Assembly (NCBI RefSeq): GCF_003402475.1
Contig: NZ_BFAB01000007.1
Coordinates: 248,001 to 312,000 of the forward strand
From: Mycobacterium sp. MFM001
GTDB taxonomy: Bacteria; Actinomycetota; Actinomycetes; Mycobacteriales; Mycobacteriaceae
DNA: 64,000 bases
Reading direction: 5' to 3'
In this document: positions 28,408 to 37,446 of the stretch, piece by piece
How positions within the stretch are numbered: the stretch's first letter is position 1
Layout of the letters: each line of letters opens with the position of its first letter
Position numbers and translations under genes: made by a program
The notes under the pieces: model-generated
What the model saw: the letters and a program-made list of their open reading frames with translations, nothing else
What the model was told of the DNA's origin: nothing
Database searches by the model: none

Positions 28408-29568
28408 TCAGTGGCTTTGCTCCCGAGCGCCCGGGGGGACCGCCAGCCGATCGACGGGCGCAATCGCAGCGATTTCCGAATCGCGGTGAGGCCGCCCGTC
28501 CGGCTGTAGCAAATCGTGAAACCACACGTCGGGAATCGCCGGGTAGGGGTGGTCCCACGAGTCCCACGGAAAGTAGGTCTGAGTCTTGCCGGCCACCAGG
28601 CCCCAGTTGAGTGCGGCAACGTTGTACCGCTTGGCAATTGGCAGTATCCCCTCGACGGTGCTGCCCAGCGGCCGGGCCATGTACTCGGTACAGAGGATCG
28701 GTCGCCCGAACGGCAGTAGCTCAGCGATCCGTGCCTCAAACGCCGCCGGCTGGCCATAGTTGTGGAACGTGACGATGTCGGAGTTGGCCAGTTGGGTGTC
28801 CACAATTACGCTGCGCTGCCCCGGATCTGCCCACGCACCGCGCCACACCCCACTGGTCAGCGGCTGGCTCGGATCGACGGAACGCGCCCACCGGAACACC
28901 TGGGGAAGCAGGTCTGCGACGAGTTCCTGCTTGTCTTGTCGCTCGACCTGGTGATACACCCGAGAGGGATTGTCGGGTTCGTTCCACAGATCCCAGCCCA
29001 AAACACGGTCGTCGCTGCGGAATTGGGTCATCACCCCCGTGACATAGTCCTGGAGGACGCCGATGTAGGCGCGGTCGCCGAGGTGCTCGGCCCCGGGACT
29101 CTGAACCCAGCGGGAGTTGTGCACCCCGGGCCGGGGTGCGGGCTGCTCGCCCGGTTTGGGGAACGGATCCCAGCACGAGTCGAACAGGACGAACATCGGT
29201 TTGATGCCGTGGCGCGCCGCGATGTCGACGAACTGCGCGAGACGTCGCTGGAAGCCGCGGTAATCCTGGGCCCACAGCAGATCGTGCAGAAAGACTCGCG
29301 CACAGTTGAACCCGAGCAATCGGGCCCAGCCCAACTCGATGTCGATGCGGCGCGGGTCGAACGTCTCGGCCTGGAACATCTCGAGCTGGTTGACCGCGTT
29401 GGAGGTGATGTAGTTCGCGCCGACGAGCCAGCCTTGTGCTCGATACCACTGGTGTGCACGCTCGGCTGGCCAGCGGCCCGGTTCCTCCGCGTTGGCGCGC
29501 GGTAGCCGGGCCAGTGCTGTGCCTGCGACAAGCATCACCGGCAGCTTCAGGACCGTCCGACGATGCAT
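28408..29568 (-). CDS. Secreted glycoside hydrolase, GH5/cellulase-like fold
   Basis: A 386-residue TIM-barrel enzyme with an N-terminal twin-arginine-type signal (MHRRTVLKLPVMLVAGTALARLPRANA). The acid/base glutamate is in VLGWDLWNEPDN and the nucleophile in PILCTEYMAR, the spacing expected for clan GH-A. DIVTFHNYGQP is the usual Tyr/His strand. The substrate (glucan, mannan or other) is not readable. ATG 29568 is chosen because the signal peptide begins there; the frame continues upstream without homology. I do not recall an equivalent in M. tuberculosis. Confidence 0.85.
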   Translation of the reverse strand: MHRRTVLKLPVMLVAGTALARLPRANAEEPGRWPAERAHQWYRAQGWLVGANYITSNAVNQLEMFQAETFDPRRIDIELGWARLLGFNCARVFLHDLLWAQDYRGFQRRLAQFVDIAARHGIKPMFVLFDSCWDPFPKPGEQPAPRPGVHNSRWVQSPGAEHLGDRAYIGVLQDYVTGVMTQFRSDDRVLGWDLWNEPDNPSRVYHQVERQDKQELVADLLPQVFRWARSVDPSQPLTSGVWRGAWADPGQRSVIVDTQLANSDIVTFHNYGQPAAFEARIAELLPFGRPILCTEYMARPLGSTVEGILPIAKRYNVAALNWGLVAGKTQTYFPWDSWDHPYPAIPDVWFHDLLQPDGRPHRDSEIAAIAPVDRLAVPPGAREQSH

Positions 29569-29701
29569 GAGCTGCCTAACCGCGGGCCGACGTTCTGTTC
29601 TTAAGGAGCGGCGGGAGTCACTCCACCCGCACAAGGCCATTCTACACCAATTGCAATGCCCCCAAACGTGTTTGGGTGGCTGACGGTGGCTTGCGAGGTG
29701 C

Positions 29702-30541
29702 CTATAGAATAGGCCGCCCGCCGGTGACCGCCACCCGTGCGCCGGAGATGTAGCTGGCGTCGTCGGAGGCCAGCAGCACATAGACGGACGCCAGCTCGGC
29801 TGGCTGACCGGCGCGGCCCAGCGGCACGTTCTGTCCGAACGACTTCACTTTCTCCGCAGGCATCGTCGACGGGATCAGCGGCGTCCAGATCGGTCCGGGC
29901 GCCACGCTGTTGACGCGAATTCCCTTGTCGCCGAGGAGTTGCGCGAGGCTGGCCGAGAAATTCGCGATCGCCGCCTTGGTGGCCGCGTAGGGCGCCAACG
30001 TCGGGTTGGGGGTGTCGGAGTTGACCGACGAGCTACCGATGACCGACGAACCGGGACCCATGAACGGCAAAGCCGCCTTGGTGAGGTAGAAGTACGCTCC
30101 CACATTGAGTTTGAACGTGTAGTCCCACTCGTCGTCGCTGATCTCTTCCAGGGTTTGGTGGGTCATTTGGAAGCCGGCATTGTTGACCAGTATGTCGATG
30201 CCGCCGAATTCCTGTACGGCCCGGTCGATTACCGCGCGGCAGTGTGCCGGCTCGGAAAGGTCCCCGGGGACCAGCACGCATTTGCGGCCGGCCTCCTCAA
30301 CGTAGCGAGCGACGTCGCGGGCGTCGTCGTCTTCGTTGAGGTAGGCGATCAGCACATCGGCGCCTTCCCGCGCATAGGCGATCGCGACGGCTCGTCCGAT
30401 TCCGCTGTCGCCGCCGGTGATGACCGCCCGTTTGCCGGTGAGCTTTCCCGAACCGCGGTAGCTTTTTTCGCCGCAATCGGGGACCGGGTCCATTCGAGCC
30501 TGGACGCCCGGCACCGGTTGCTGCTGCTCGGGAAAACTCAT
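29702..30541 (-). CDS. SDR-family oxidoreductase (general-stress type)
   Basis: An NAD(P)-dependent short-chain dehydrogenase of 279 residues. It has a 35-residue N-terminal arm (SFPEQQQPVPGVQARMDPVPDCGEKSYRGSGKL) typical of the YhdF/YhxC-like subgroup. Cofactor site: AVITGGDSGIGRAVAIAYAREGA. NNAG: ILVNNAGFQ. Active site: SSVNSD with YAATKAA. GGAAAGGAG precedes ATG 30541. A GTGATT-N16-GGGTAG promoter-like pair lies 56-83 bp upstream. The physiological substrate is unknown. Confidence 0.92.
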   Translation of the reverse strand: MSFPEQQQPVPGVQARMDPVPDCGEKSYRGSGKLTGKRAVITGGDSGIGRAVAIAYAREGADVLIAYLNEDDDARDVARYVEEAGRKCVLVPGDLSEPAHCRAVIDRAVQEFGGIDILVNNAGFQMTHQTLEEISDDEWDYTFKLNVGAYFYLTKAALPFMGPGSSVIGSSSVNSDTPNPTLAPYAATKAAIANFSASLAQLLGDKGIRVNSVAPGPIWTPLIPSTMPAEKVKSFGQNVPLGRAGQPAELASVYVLLASDDASYISGARVAVTGGRPIL

Positions 30542-30596
30542 GTCTTCTCCTTTCCGAAGGGTCGAATGTTCTTTTGCCGGCGGCCTATTTGGTCGG

Positions 30597-30624
30597 CTAC
30601 CCGGGTGAAGAAACGCCTAATCAC
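30597..30624 (-). promoter_or_regulatory. Candidate stress-type promoter of the SDR gene
   Basis: On the minus strand GTGATT (30624-30619), a 16-bp spacer and GGGTAG (30602-30597). The arrangement repeats that at 5683-5710. The -10 fits a SigF/SigB-like GGGTA element. Confidence 0.4.
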
Positions 30625-30692
30625 GAATGCATGCGTTTACCTGGCGGTAAGCGGCGTATTTGCCACAGTGCCCCCAGATTGTGTTTGAGGGT

Positions 30693-30717
30693 GTTTGAGG
30701 CCCGGACAGGTGGGTAT
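30693..30717 (+). promoter_or_regulatory. SigF-type promoter of the MPT63-like gene
   Basis: GTTT (30693-30696), a 15-bp spacer and GGGTAT (30712-30717) match the mycobacterial SigF consensus GTTT-N15-17-GGGTA. It lies 85 bp before the MPT63-like start. A second GTTTGAGG copy sits 10 bp upstream. Confidence 0.6.
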
Positions 30718-30801
30718 GCGGCGATTGCGGGCGGCGACTACGACAAGTGCGGTCGTCGCATCGAAAACCAATCCTGAACGACGCGAACGGGAGGAGTTAG
30801 C

Positions 30802-31299
30802 GTGAAGTTCACCTCGACAACTGTGAAAACGGGGATAGGGGCCGCGGCACTTGCGGCTGCCGGTGTTTTCGGCGCGGGCGTAGCCTCGGCGGCGCCCCCG
30901 ACCGTCCAGTCCTTGGGCACCAGTGAAGCGCTGTTCGACGGCCCGATGGTCACCAACTACACGGTGAGCAATCTGCAGCCGAGCAACGCGGTGATTCCCG
31001 GCTACACGCCGCAGGGCAAGCTCTACCAGGCCGACGTCACCGTACGGTCGGACGGCGGAACCGTTACACCGCTGATCTCCGACTTCAACGCCCGCGCGGC
31101 CGACGGGACAACCTACCGCGTCCTCGACACGGTCCCGGCTCCGAACGGGGTTCCGCCTGCGCCGCTGAATCAGGGTCAGCAGGCCAACGGCGAGATCTAC
31201 TTCGACGTGACTGGCCCGCCGCCTAACGGCGTGGTCTACAACGACGGGGTAGAGGACGTCCTGATCTGGACGACGCCGTCCAACGTCACCCATCCCTGA
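30802..31299 (+). CDS. MPT63-family secreted immunoglobulin-fold protein
   Basis: A 165-residue exported protein with a signal peptide (KTGIGAAALAAAGVFGAGVASA, cleavage before APP). The mature part matches MPT63 (Rv1926c, DUF1942): VSNLQPSNAVIPGYTPQGKLYQADVTV, SDFNARAADGTTYRVL, GEIYFDVTGPPPNGVVYNDGVEDVLIW. The family has a beta-sandwich fold of unknown function and is a known secreted antigen. GGGAGGAG precedes GTG 30802, and a SigF-like promoter lies upstream. A strong terminator follows. Confidence 0.92.
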   Translation: MKFTSTTVKTGIGAAALAAAGVFGAGVASAAPPTVQSLGTSEALFDGPMVTNYTVSNLQPSNAVIPGYTPQGKLYQADVTVRSDGGTVTPLISDFNARAADGTTYRVLDTVPAPNGVPPAPLNQGQQANGEIYFDVTGPPPNGVVYNDGVEDVLIWTTPSNVTHP

Positions 31300-31313
31300 C
31301 CGGTTATCGGCGA

Positions 31314-31343
31314 CCTCCCCGCGTCATTTTTGGCGCGGGGAGG
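31314..31343 (+). terminator. Stem-loop terminator after the MPT63-like gene
   Basis: Perfect 10-bp stem, CCTCCCCGCG (31314-31323) and CGCGGGGAGG (31334-31343), with a 10-nt loop containing five T. It lies 14 bp after the stop and before the PlsC-like gene. Confidence 0.7.
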
Positions 31344-31367
31344 CTGTTATCGGGTACTCAAACCGCC

Positions 31368-32303
31368 ATGACTAATAGCGACCACCGACCTGCCGAGGTG
31401 CGCCGGCAGGCCCAAGAACAAGCTGACCGGGCGCGTGCGGCAATGGAGGACCGGCGCAGCGGAGCGCAGGGCGGCCTCTCCGGCTGGGTGGCCCGCCGCG
31501 CGGGCCGCTGGGATCTGTCCCGTCAGGACGAAGCCAGTTTGCACCGCCAGAAGTTCTTCTGGAATGTCTTGGTGGACTACTGGTTCCGGATGGAGATCGA
31601 CGGCTGGGAGAACGTCGGCGAGCCGCCCGTGCTGCTGGTGGGCATCCATTCGGGTGCGCCGTTCGTGTGGGATGCGTGGACCGTCGGGCTGCAGTGGTGG
31701 CGGCGGTTCGGTTCGGAGCGCACGCTGCACGGCACCGCTCACGACGCGTTGATGGCCATCCCGGGCTTCGGCCAATTCTTCCGCTCGATGGGAGTGCTGC
31801 CCGCAGCACCGGATGCCATCGCCACCGCGCTGGCCGAAGGGCGTGACGTCGCGTTGTGGCCGGGCGGCGAGGTGGACTCGCTGCGGCCGTGGAGCGAGCG
31901 CGACCGCGCCAACCTGGCCGGCCGAAAAGGCTTTGTCAAGATGGCGATTCGCGCCGGCGTGCCGATCGTCCCGATTGCCACGGTGGGCGGCGCCGACGCT
32001 ATGCCGGTGCTGATCCGCGGCGACAAGCTCTCCCATGCCCTGCGGCTGGATAAGTTGTTGCGGCTCAAGGTGTTCCCGCTGGCGGTCTCCTTGCCGTGGG
32101 GCATTGCTCCTGCGGCGCTGCCGCAGTTTCCGCTGCCGGCCAAGATCCGGACCCGGTTCATGCCCCCCGTCGAGCTGGACCACGACCCCGCCCGCGCCGA
32201 CGACGACGAGTACGTCGACGCCAAATACCGCGAGGTGCAGGACAGCATTCAGCGCGGGATGGACGCATTGACCCGCAAGCGGGCGTTCCCGCTGTTCGGT
32301 TGA
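31368..32303 (+). CDS. PlsC-like phospholipid acyltransferase
   Basis: A 311-residue membrane-associated acyltransferase of the LPLAT superfamily. The N-terminal 45 residues are charged and helical. The active-site region reads LLVGIHSGAPFVWDAW, where the usual HxxxxD is stretched to H-x7-D. Later blocks are LWPGGEVDSLRP (equivalent of the FPEG motif), FVKMAIRAGVPIVPIATVGGAD, and RTRFMPPVELD. It probably acylates a lysolipid or glycerol lipid. No clear ribosome-binding site at ATG 31368. Its stop abuts the convergent response-regulator stop. Confidence 0.85.
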   Translation: MTNSDHRPAEVRRQAQEQADRARAAMEDRRSGAQGGLSGWVARRAGRWDLSRQDEASLHRQKFFWNVLVDYWFRMEIDGWENVGEPPVLLVGIHSGAPFVWDAWTVGLQWWRRFGSERTLHGTAHDALMAIPGFGQFFRSMGVLPAAPDAIATALAEGRDVALWPGGEVDSLRPWSERDRANLAGRKGFVKMAIRAGVPIVPIATVGGADAMPVLIRGDKLSHALRLDKLLRLKVFPLAVSLPWGIAPAALPQFPLPAKIRTRFMPPVELDHDPARADDDEYVDAKYREVQDSIQRGMDALTRKRAFPLFG

Positions 32304-33011
32304 CTACGACGCCCGCACCGGGCTGATCGCCCGCTCGCCGACGATCCAGCGTGGTTGCGGCGGGGTCATTGCCATGTAGCCGACCCCGCGGACCGTGTCC
32401 ACGATCGACTCGTGCTCGGGACCGAGTTTGGCGCGCAGGCGTTGCACGTGGACGTCGACGGTGCGGGCCCGGTGCTCGTATTCGTAACCCCACACCTCAT
32501 GCATCAGCCGGGTCCGGGTGAAGGCCTGACCGGCATGCTGCACAAGGTAATTGAGCAATTTGAACTCGGTGAGCGTGAGGTCGAGTTCGCGGCCTGCCAG
32601 CGTTGCGGTGTAGCGCGCCGGATGCAGCACCAGGTCACCGAACTCCAGCGTGCCCTCCAGGGTGCTGCGCCGGCGTGCGATCGCTAGGCGCAGCCGCGCC
32701 TGCAACTCCGCGGCACTGGCGTTGGCCAGCAACACGTCGTCGAGGTGCCAGTCGAAGTCCACCGCCACGAAATCGGCGGCGTCCACGACGGCCACCACCG
32801 CGATCGCGGGCGCCGTCGCGGTCAGCCGCCGGCAAGCCCTGCGGGCGGCAGGTAGATTGGCCCGCGCGTCGATGACCGCGACATCGGCGCGCTCGTGGCG
32901 GCCGGCGGTGCTGTCGCTGAGCGGGACCTGGCGGACGTCCTCGGCGAAGAGTTCCAGCGTCGGCAATACCGATGCGAAATCGGCTTCATCGGTAATCAGC
33001 AGGACGTCCAC
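32304..33011 (-). CDS. OmpR-family response regulator with atypical receiver (Rv2884-like)
   Basis: A winged-helix regulator of 235 residues. The receiver (residues 1-110) keeps one Asp in DVAVIDAR, but its first strand reads LLITDEADF, lacking the usual acidic pair, so phosphorylation is doubtful, as in GlnR. The C-terminal DNA-binding domain (LDLTLTEFKLLNYLVQHAGQAFTRTRLMHEVWG ... RTVDVHVQRLRAKLG) is intact. GTG 33011 has GGAG 8 bp upstream; TTG 33023 is the alternative. Position before pyrH corresponds to Rv2884. No histidine kinase gene is adjacent. Confidence 0.9.
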   Translation of the reverse strand: MDVLLITDEADFASVLPTLELFAEDVRQVPLSDSTAGRHERADVAVIDARANLPAARRACRRLTATAPAIAVVAVVDAADFVAVDFDWHLDDVLLANASAAELQARLRLAIARRRSTLEGTLEFGDLVLHPARYTATLAGRELDLTLTEFKLLNYLVQHAGQAFTRTRLMHEVWGYEYEHRARTVDVHVQRLRAKLGPEHESIVDTVRGVGYMAMTPPQPRWIVGERAISPVRAS

Positions 33012-33064
33012 CCGAAACTCCAACCCCTGGTAGAGGCAAAGATTACCCGGATCCTTGGGAAAAT

Positions 33065-33082
33065 ATTCCGGTAAGCCGGAAT
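33065..33082 (-). promoter_or_regulatory. Candidate autoregulatory operator upstream of the response regulator
   Basis: ATTCCGG-TAAG-CCGGAAT is a perfect 7-bp inverted repeat centred about 63 bp before the response-regulator start and just beyond the terminator of the CsbD-like gene. Function inferred from position only. Confidence 0.4.
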
Positions 33083-33108
33083 TTCTGTCCGGCCCCGGAC
33101 ATGCGACA

Positions 33109-33136
33109 GGCCCGGTCCGTCGTCGCAGACCGGGCC
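33109..33136 (-). terminator. Stem-loop terminator after the CsbD-like gene
   Basis: Perfect 9-bp stem GGCCCGGTC (33109-33117) and GACCGGGCC (33128-33136), 10-nt loop, 16 bp beyond the CsbD-like stop on the minus strand. Confidence 0.65.
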
Positions 33137-33151
33137 CGTCCTTGTATCCAG

Positions 33152-33394
33152 CTACTGCTGGTGAGACTGCTCGCGCTTTTCCGAGGCGGCGGCGCTGCCG
33201 CGGGCGGCTTCGGCTTCGGCTTCCTTCTTGGCCGCGTCGCGTTGCGCTTCGGCCTTGTCCTGCTGGGCTTGACCCTCGCGGGCCATGTCGTCCTGGCCGA
33301 GCACGTTGCCTGCGGCTTCCTTGGCCTTGCCCTTGACGTCCTCGACGACGCCCTTCACGCCTTCCGCGGGTCCGCTCTTGTTGTCCTCCGCCAT
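33152..33394 (-). CDS. CsbD-like stress protein
   Basis: A small hydrophilic protein of 80 residues, mainly Ala/Glu/Lys/Asp. The CsbD-like core is GPAEGVKGVVEDVKGKAKEAAGNVLG (about residues 8-33), followed by a charged helical or coiled tail. GAGGAGGAA lies just upstream of ATG 33394, so this start is preferred over 33424. CsbD proteins are general-stress induced in Bacillus (SigB) and in mycobacteria; molecular role unknown. Confidence 0.85.
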   Translation of the reverse strand: MAEDNKSGPAEGVKGVVEDVKGKAKEAAGNVLGQDDMAREGQAQQDKAEAQRDAAKKEAEAEAARGSAAASEKREQSHQQ

Positions 33395-33573
33395 GGATTC
33401 CTCCTCATTGGCTGTCTTGCTCATGGACCGGCCATCGTCTCGACCGGTTGTCGGCGCGGCGCAAAGACTTCGTTATCTTCGCGCTCTTCCCGCCGCGTCT
33501 CGGCGGATTCCCGTCGCGCGGCACGCTCAAACCTCCGTTGTTTCGCCCACGCCGCGCCGGGTATTTGGAGGCG

Positions 33574-35064
33574 ATGACGACGTCGCTGTGGCTGGCCGAC
33601 CGAAGTCGGCAAAACGCGGAAATCAATCTGGGACAACCATCTGCCGACGTGGTGGTCGTGGGCGCCGGCATCACCGGCCTGACCACCGCCGTGCTGCTCG
33701 CCCGGGCCGGCAAGGACGTGCTGGTGCTGGAGGCACGCAGCGCCGGCGCGGTGACCACCGGCAACACCACCGGCAAGATCAGCCTGCTGCAGGGCACCGT
33801 GCTCTCGCAGATCGTGGCCCACCACGGCGCCGACCTCGCGCGCGACTACGTGCGGGGCAACCAGGAAGGCCAGGATTGGCTGCTGCACTATTGCGAGGCG
33901 AACGGGGTTCCGGTTCAGCGCGAGGACGCCTACACCTACGCGCAGTCCGCAGCCGAGGTGGAAACGGCGCGCGCGGAATTGGCTGCGGCGCGACTGGCAG
34001 GCCTCGACGCCGAATGGGACGACGACGCCGACGTACCGTTTCCCTACCACGGCGGCGTACGGCTGGCCAACCAGGCGCAGTTCAATCCAATGCCCTTGCT
34101 GGACAGTCTGATTGGTGAGCTCACCCAGCGCGGCGGCCGACTCGCCGAGGGTGTGCGCGTGCAGGGGCTGTCGCACCGCGACGGTCGCGTGCGGCTGACC
34201 GCGCGGACCGGCGACGCAAAGGTCGACGTGGATGCGGCGCAGTGCGTACTCGCCACCGGCATGCCGATCCTGGACCGCGGCGCATACTTCGCCAGGGTGA
34301 AGCCCAACCGGTCGTACTGCATGGCGTTCGAAGTTCCCGGTGCCATCACCCGGCCGATGTTCATCTCGGCCGGTTCACCGACCAGGTCGGTGCGATACGC
34401 GCCGGTCGGCGACGGCGAACGGCTCATCGTCGGTGGTGCCGGTCACGTGGTGGGCCGCAACAATCCCACCGCCGCTCTGGACGAGTTGGCGTCGTGGGCG
34501 CGCGAGCACTATCCCGGCGCCGCGCAGACTCACCAGTGGTCGGCGCAGGACTACACACCCGCCGACCATCTGCCCTATGTCGGGCCGATCTTGCCGGGCG
34601 ATGAAAAGGTGTTGATCGCAACAGGTTTCAACAAGTGGGGGCTGGCCGCCGGGGCGGCGGCGGCGCTTCTGCTCAGCAGCCGCATCCTCGGCGGGCGGAT
34701 GGACTGGTCGAAGGCGTTCGCGGCGTGGAGCCCGCACGAAATCAGCGGCATCACCACCGCCGTGCGCGCGAATCTCGAGGTCGCACTGCACATGGCCAAA
34801 GGGTGGCTGGCACCGGTGACGCGACTGGGCCGTGATGTGTCGACCGACGGCGGCGTGGTCAAGGGCCCGCCGTGGCATATGCAAGCGCAGTGCACGGTTG
34901 ATGGTGTGCAGCACAAGGTTTCGCCGGTGTGCCCGCATTTGGGCGGCATCGTCAACTGGAATGACGCCGACAAGGCGTGGGAGTGCCCGCTGCACGGATC
35001 ACGCTTCGCGCCGGACGGCACGTTGTTGGAGGGACCGGCGACTCGCGGCCTGACCCGGTCTTAA
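33574..35064 (+). CDS. FAD-dependent oxidoreductase with C-terminal Rieske domain
   Basis: A 496-residue fusion. Residues 22-400 are a DadA/GlpD-type FAD oxidoreductase ([58 protein letters not shown]). The C-terminus (about 425-496) is a Rieske [2Fe-2S] domain with CPHLGG and CPLHGSRF, ligands Cys-His and Cys-His intact. This architecture occurs in actinobacteria and Bacillus (YhfW-like); substrate unknown. GGAG lies 7 bp before ATG 33574. It sits between the stress gene and pyrH, a site I do not recall as occupied in M. tuberculosis. Confidence 0.9.
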   Translation: MTTSLWLADRSRQNAEINLGQPSADVVVVGAGITGLTTAVLLARAGKDVLVLEARSAGAVTTGNTTGKISLLQGTVLSQIVAHHGADLARDYVRGNQEGQDWLLHYCEANGVPVQREDAYTYAQSAAEVETARAELAAARLAGLDAEWDDDADVPFPYHGGVRLANQAQFNPMPLLDSLIGELTQRGGRLAEGVRVQGLSHRDGRVRLTARTGDAKVDVDAAQCVLATGMPILDRGAYFARVKPNRSYCMAFEVPGAITRPMFISAGSPTRSVRYAPVGDGERLIVGGAGHVVGRNNPTAALDELASWAREHYPGAAQTHQWSAQDYTPADHLPYVGPILPGDEKVLIATGFNKWGLAAGAAAALLLSSRILGGRMDWSKAFAAWSPHEISGITTAVRANLEVALHMAKGWLAPVTRLGRDVSTDGGVVKGPPWHMQAQCTVDGVQHKVSPVCPHLGGIVNWNDADKAWECPLHGSRFAPDGTLLEGPATRGLTRS

Positions 35065-35167
35065 CGCGAATTCTGCTCCACCTCGAACGCCGCGACCAGC
35101 CATGAGGCAGGATAGAAGGTGCTGTCCTGGGGGTGGCCGCAAGGCGCTCTCGCATGCGAGGAGTCTG

Positions 35168-35959
35168 ATGACGGAGCAGGAGTCGACGAGTACCAACGGC
35201 GTCGAGGCATTTCCACCGGACAACGGCTATCCCGGCGCCGAACCGCCACGCCGGCCGCGCTACTCGCGGGTGTTGCTCAAACTCGGCGGTGAAATGTTCG
35301 GCGGCGGACAGGTCGGGCTTGATCCCGACGTGGTGGCGCAGGTGGCCCGCCAGATCGCCGAGGTGGTCCGCGACGGTGTGCAGGTGGCCGTGGTGATCGG
35401 CGGGGGCAACTTCTTCCGCGGCGCGCAGCTTCAACAGCGCGGCATGGAGCGCACCCGCTCGGACTACATGGGCATGCTCGGCACCGTGATGAACAGCCTT
35501 GCGCTGCAAGACTTTCTGCAAAAAGAAGGCATCGATACGCGCGTCCAGACCGCCATCACGATGGGTCAGGTGGCCGAGCCCTACATTCCGCTGCGGGCCC
35601 GCCGGCATCTGGAGAAGGGGCGGGTGGTGATCTTCGGCGCCGGCATGGGGCTGCCGTACTTCTCCACCGACACCACCGCCGCGCAGCGGGCCCTGGAGAT
35701 CGGCGCCGAGGTGGTGTTGATGGCCAAGGCGGTCGACGGGGTGTTCGCCGACGACCCGCGGGTCAACCCCGAGGCGGAGCTCCTCACCGCGATCAGCCAC
35801 CGGGAAGTGATCGACCGCGGGCTGCGGGTGGCCGACGCCACCGCGTTCAGCCTGTGTATGGACAATGGCATGCCGATCCTGGTGTTCAACCTGCTGACCG
35901 ACGGCAATATCGCCCGCGCGGTCGCCGGTGAGAAAATCGGGACGCTGGTCACCACTTAA
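35168..35959 (+). CDS. pyrH: UMP kinase
   Basis: Phosphorylates UMP to UDP in pyrimidine synthesis. The 263-residue protein belongs to the bacterial amino-acid-kinase fold: [13 protein letters not shown] (phosphate-binding Lys), [47 protein letters not shown]. It carries an N-terminal extension of about 30 residues ([30 protein letters not shown]), as M. tuberculosis PyrH does. GAGGAG precedes ATG 35168. Followed 13 bp later by frr. Confidence 0.97.
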   Translation: MTEQESTSTNGVEAFPPDNGYPGAEPPRRPRYSRVLLKLGGEMFGGGQVGLDPDVVAQVARQIAEVVRDGVQVAVVIGGGNFFRGAQLQQRGMERTRSDYMGMLGTVMNSLALQDFLQKEGIDTRVQTAITMGQVAEPYIPLRARRHLEKGRVVIFGAGMGLPYFSTDTTAAQRALEIGAEVVLMAKAVDGVFADDPRVNPEAELLTAISHREVIDRGLRVADATAFSLCMDNGMPILVFNLLTDGNIARAVAGEKIGTLVTT

Positions 35960-35972
35960 AGGGGAAGACGCG

Positions 35973-36530
35973 ATGATCGACGAGACTCTCTTCGACGCCG
36001 AAGAGAAAATGGAAAAGGCCGTGTCGGTGGCCCGCGACGACCTGTCGACCATCCGGACCGGCCGGGCCAACCCCGGAATGTTCAACCGGATCGTCATCGA
36101 CTACTACGGCACCAACACCCCGATCACCCAGCTGGCCAGCATCAACGTTCCCGAGGCCCGCCTGGTTGTCATCAAGCCGTACGAAAACAATCAGCTGCAC
36201 GCCATCGAGACCGCGATCCGCAACTCCGACCTGGGGGTCAATCCGACCAACGACGGCAACGTGATCCGGGTGGCCGTGCCGCAGCTGACCGAGGAGCGCC
36301 GCCGCGAGCTGGTCAAGCAGGCCAAGCACAAGGGCGAGGAAGCCAGGGTTTCGGTGCGCAACATCCGCCGCAAGGCGATGGAGGAGCTGCACCGCATCCG
36401 CAAGGACGGCGAAGCCGGCGAGGACGAGGTCGGCCGCGCGGAAAAGGACCTGGACAAGACCACGCACCAGTACGTCGCCCAGATCGACGAGCTGGTCAAA
36501 CACAAGGAAGGCGAGCTGCTGGAGGTCTAG
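35973..36530 (+). CDS. frr: Ribosome recycling factor
   Basis: Splits post-termination ribosomes together with EF-G. At 185 residues it has the standard RRF length. Motifs seen: [22 protein letters not shown] near the start and the helical-bundle signature [38 protein letters not shown] precedes ATG 35973. Part of the pyrH-frr-cdsA-rlmN operon, with 16 bp to cdsA. Confidence 0.98.
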   Translation: MIDETLFDAEEKMEKAVSVARDDLSTIRTGRANPGMFNRIVIDYYGTNTPITQLASINVPEARLVVIKPYENNQLHAIETAIRNSDLGVNPTNDGNVIRVAVPQLTEERRRELVKQAKHKGEEARVSVRNIRRKAMEELHRIRKDGEAGEDEVGRAEKDLDKTTHQYVAQIDELVKHKEGELLEV

Positions 36531-36546
36531 CGGCCGCTCAGCAACG

Positions 36547-37446
36547 ATGTCCGTGGCAGACACTGATACCGGCGCAGGCACCCCGGCGGAGGGGTCGGCG
36601 CAGAACAAGTCACGGGCGGGCCGCAACCTGCCCGTCGCGATCACCGTCGGCGCCGTACTAGGCGGGGCCGTCGTCGCGAGCTTGCTGTACGCCCCCCACG
36701 CGTTCGTCGGCATCCTTGCCGTCGGCGTGCTGCTGGCCACGCTCGAGGTGGGGCGGCGGCTAAGCGGCGCCGGCTATGTGATTCCGGTGATCCCGCTGGT
36801 GGTCGGTGGCCAGGCCACCGTCTGGCTCACCTGGCCGTTCGGGGCGCGCGGTGCGCTGGCCGGGTTCGGCGCCACGGTGGTCATCTGCATGATCTGGCGG
36901 CTGCTGAGCCGCCACGGTCGCCGGGCAGCGCCGGTTCCCGACGCCTCGCCGGCGAACTACCTGCGCGACGTCTCGGCGACGGTATTCCTGGCCGCCTGGG
37001 TTCCGCTGTTCGCGTCGTTTGCCGCGTTGCTGATCTATCCGCACGACGGGCCCGGCCGGGTGTTCTCCCTGGCGATCGGCGTGGTGGCCTCCGACGTTGG
37101 CGGCTACGCCGCGGGGGTGTTGTTCGGAAAGCACCCGATGGTCCCGGCGATCAGCCCGAAGAAATCCTGGGAGGGCCTGGCCGGTTCGCTGATCCTGGGG
37201 ACGACCGCGACGACGCTGAGCGTGACGTATCTGGTCGGCAAGCCACCGTGGATCGGCGTTTTGCTGGGTCTGACCGTGGTCGCCACGGCGACCCTCGGCG
37301 ATCTGGTGGAATCGCAGGTCAAACGCGATCTGGGCATCAAGGACATGGGCAGGTCGCTGCCGGGCCACGGCGGGGTGATGGACCGCTTCGACGGGTTTTT
37401 GCCGTCGGCGGTGGCCGCCTGGGTCGTGCTGACCCTGGTGCCATGA
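36547..37446 (+). CDS. cdsA: Phosphatidate cytidylyltransferase
   Basis: Integral membrane enzyme making CDP-diacylglycerol from phosphatidate and CTP, the branch point to phosphatidylinositol and cardiolipin. It has 299 residues, a polar N-terminus of about 30 and then eight or so helices. The family signature is complete ([21 protein letters not shown] then VMDRFDG). The TGA overlaps the rlmN ATG (ATGA), indicating coupled translation. Confidence 0.96.
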   Translation: MSVADTDTGAGTPAEGSAQNKSRAGRNLPVAITVGAVLGGAVVASLLYAPHAFVGILAVGVLLATLEVGRRLSGAGYVIPVIPLVVGGQATVWLTWPFGARGALAGFGATVVICMIWRLLSRHGRRAAPVPDASPANYLRDVSATVFLAAWVPLFASFAALLIYPHDGPGRVFSLAIGVVASDVGGYAAGVLFGKHPMVPAISPKKSWEGLAGSLILGTTATTLSVTYLVGKPPWIGVLLGLTVVATATLGDLVESQVKRDLGIKDMGRSLPGHGGVMDRFDGFLPSAVAAWVVLTLVP

